From: Chromobotia macracanthus
Taxonomy: Eukaryota; Chordata; Actinopteri; Cypriniformes; Botiidae
Length of the DNA stretch: 64,000 nt
Direction of reading: 5' to 3'
Assembly: GCA_036877525.1 (NCBI GenBank)
Contig: JAZGTH010000098.1
Coordinates: forward strand, 2,108,001 to 2,172,000
The translations under genes and the position numbers were made by a program. The notes beneath the pieces are model-generated. The model worked only from the letters and a program-made list of their open reading frames with translations. It did not search any database and had not been told where the DNA came from. Shown here one piece after another: positions 61,190 to 64,000 of this stretch (position 1 is the first letter of the stretch; the number at the start of each line of letters is the position of its first letter).

Positions 61190-64000
61190 CTGTGATAAAA
61201 CAATAAAAAAGGGTTAATGAAGAGGGTATATCAAAGGTGTTGATCGTGCAAGTGCAGCTTGAGAGCACGCACTGCCATTTCTGGAAACAAAGAAACAGAA
61301 AGATGAGAAACTCAAAAGATGAAACAATAAAGGAGCCGTTCTGAACACATCAATTCTCTGCATTCATTCAAGCCAGGTAAAGAATGGCCACTTCTCCACG
61401 AAGATCTTCCAATGAAGGCTCAATGTGTTTTCTTCTGGATGGGAAAGGTTTTACACTGCAGGCCTTACCACAGCCTACTGCAGCTTAATTTACACCCCAG
61501 TCTAGTGCAGCGCTCCATACAGCTCTATTTGCGCCCGAGAAAGAGGAGCGTGAACAAATTTACACCTCACACTCCAATCTAACACCTTCAACCTCTTCTT
61601 AAGAGCGTGGCTGTAAAAATATGCAGTGATCCTGAACCATTCGAAGAGAATATTTACACATTCCCCACCTGAGCGACATACAAACGTATATCTTTTCTTG
61701 CCCCTTTCTGTCATCGTCCAACCATTGTCTCAGTTAGAATTGACAATTATTCTAAACATGATAACGGTTTACGCTACTTTACTGCGCAAGTGGTGGGGAC
61801 AATTTCAGAGGCCCTCAGGCTTAAGTTTTTCAATGAAAATGAAAATGAGCTTGCACTTCCTCAATGCCATTTACCATTTTCCTGTATATACAATTTTAAA
61901 TGCCATTGTATTAGAATAGGAAAATTGTACACACTGGAAATAAATGTTTTGAATAAGTACCATGGAAAAAATTGTATTGCATATGTATCGAACACATACA
62001 ACTGGTTTTCAGTTTCAAATGCAATGTTTGTTTACATTACTATTGAGAAATTATTCACATATGCTAGTAATCATAAAACTAAATGTTTTTAACACAACAA
62101 TCAAAGTTTAACCTTAAAGATATAAAACTAGAACATGAAATCTAAAGTAAATAAATGGTGATATTAAAATGTATACTGTATCACTTATAATGAAATCACA
62201 TCGCTCTGTAATGCTACATACACATTTGCTCTTCAACAAAACTGCTCATTTTAAAAAGAAAACAAGACTCTTAGTCTTAATTAGCATTGCTCCTAAAGGT
62301 GTTGACAGGGCTGGAATTGCAAGAAAAATCAAGTTATTACTTTGATTTATAAACAGGGAGAAAAAATAAAAAATATATTTATCTTAAGTTCAGCAATTCA
62401 TTAAAATCTGATCTCTTGGTAAACAGACATTAAGCATTATATTTACTTATCTAATTAATATTCTGATATAAACACCTTTCAAGAGTCTGACATAAAACGC
62501 CAGATAGCTTAATTATCCAAAGATGAATAGTTAAAGCAGCATCAACTGCAAAGGAAAGAGCACAAAAAGCCAAGACATTTATCATAAGATTAGTGAAATG
62601 TTGCAAATCTCTTTCAGGGCATACAAAAAAACCCCAGGAGTGTTTCAGGCTAATATTACAATCCAACGACGATAACTAAATAAGCAATACTACAAATAAA
62701 AAATAAATCTTTAAATTATTTCTTACAATAAACAACAAACAAAACAACATTCAAACTAATCATCTAGAAAACAAAGCAAAAAGACCCATACAGATTAGAA
62801 TTTAAGATATGCGAGGCAGGACGAGAGAGAGATTGAAAACCTCATTTTATTCCCAGATGCCAGTCTCAACTGCCTCTCAGAGCACTTCTGAACTAGCTGC
62901 AAATTGAGAAGCTTTTAGCCTCTATTGTTGTTTGGCCCTGGGGTTTGGAATTAGCTAGGTATACATCTGAGCCCCCCGACCTTTGACCTGGGAATGTGGA
63001 GTATGGGGGGGGATGGGCCCCCTTTGCTAATGCAAATCAGGCCTTGTAACAATAGCCATGGCAAAGCACTGGGTACTTTACAACAAGATTTTCAAGAATA
63101 CAGCTCCAACCTGAATCATTGTTCACGTCTACCCCTCTCAATGCAGAAAAGGCAAAGAAGTTAAATATCTGAATAAATCTGCTTTAAATAGCATATTTAA
63201 TCTTTTGTTGACCTAGATCACAGCCTGCGCAGTCGGTCTTTGAGCATCTTAACAGGGCACAGTCCAGTCCGTTTTGGTCAGCATTTCCAATGCAAACGTA
63301 TTCAAACAGAATTGGTTTTAAATAACCAACAGCCTCTGTGTCCCACCTCCACTCCTACTACCAGCAGTCATATTTGTAACTTTGAACATGTTCCTTCAAA
63401 TACATCCACTACAACCACTAAAACTTTACATGAATGACTTAAAAACAATATTTACGATTAATTTAAAAATGTATTTCAATATTTATATTTTATTATATTT
63501 TGTAAGTAACCTTAAATTAAAGTATTTAAAAAATGACCGTTCCATTTTGCACTCACTATCACTTTACAATTAAAACATATGTAGGTTGCTAATGTATAAT
63601 TTTCACATTCTTTGTATCATTAAATTAAATTAAATTAGGTTTTTGACAAAACTGTAAGAGATAAAATGTAATGAGATAACGACTAAGAATATTACATTTA
63701 TTTAGGTTAAATATGATTAAACTTCCAAAAAACAATTATAAAGCAGAACCAATTAGCCTAAAAAATTCAATAGGCAAAAAATGGTCAGAACAGGCAGGCT
63801 ATAAAAAAATTCTTAAATAAATCCTAAACAAAATAAGACAAAGACACTATAATAAAAATGAATTCAACACTAGGAGCCATTTTAATGACCCTGTGTGAAC
63901 AGAACAAATCAGATCACTGATTAAGAGTGTTTGAAATATGTGGCCGGTGGGAACTGCTAGGAGGAACAGGCAGAAAATTATCAATGACGATGGACAGATG
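61190..64000 (-). other. mllt10: mllt10 intron running off the right edge
   Basis: Mostly AT-rich, with no exon found for the segment just upstream of KHKERDRHK. A complex block at 62820-63060 may be a conserved element. Exons for the PHD fingers must lie beyond 64000. Confidence 0.55.

Overview
The window is vertebrate nuclear DNA, most likely from a teleost and probably a cyprinid-like fish. The genes are split into many short exons with GT/AG borders. Proteins are close to human orthologues. The non-coding DNA is AT-rich and carries fish-type tRNA-derived SINEs, two Angel-like foldback transposon copies and many microsatellites. No prokaryotic gene, CRISPR array or virus was seen.

Every recognisable gene lies on the minus strand, so transcription runs from high to low coordinates. 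From right to left these are: the 3' two thirds of mllt10 (AF10, chromatin reader and DOT1L partner; coding exons 61189 to 41750, the PHD-finger 5' part lying beyond the right edge); an unassigned terminal coding exon (37061-36673); a stretch of about 16 kb without a gene; complete commd3 (20845-18261); complete bmi1 (Polycomb PRC1 RING protein; coding 14315-12221, non-coding first exon near 17.0-17.1 kb); complete spag6 (axonemal armadillo-repeat protein; 8919-4923); and the last two exons of an unrecognised gene (1428-621). The order mllt10 - commd3 - bmi1 - spag6 on one strand matches the human 10p12 block. DNAJC1, which lies between MLLT10 and COMMD3 in human, was not found; the gene-free stretch sits in its place.

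Exon borders were placed by matching homologous protein, splice consensus and codon phase. The lengths close in frame: commd3 576 nt (191 aa), bmi1 966 nt (321 aa), spag6 1524 nt (507 aa), and the mllt10 part 2466 nt (821 aa).

The genes are not one pathway. bmi1 and mllt10 act on chromatin (H2A ubiquitylation by PRC1, and H3K79 methylation by DOT1L), commd3 acts in endosomal sorting, and spag6 acts in motile cilia. commd3 and bmi1 lie head to tail about 1 kb apart.

The clearest unusual features are a strictly homopyrimidine tract of about 1.16 kb in an mllt10 intron, a SINE ending a few bases from a spag6 splice donor, an alternative spag6 C terminus, loss of the AT-hook core in mllt10, a string of AT palindromes beside 58 consecutive T, two unassigned minus-strand terminal exons, and several candidate conserved non-coding elements. 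I did not find convincing evidence of a wholly new biological system.
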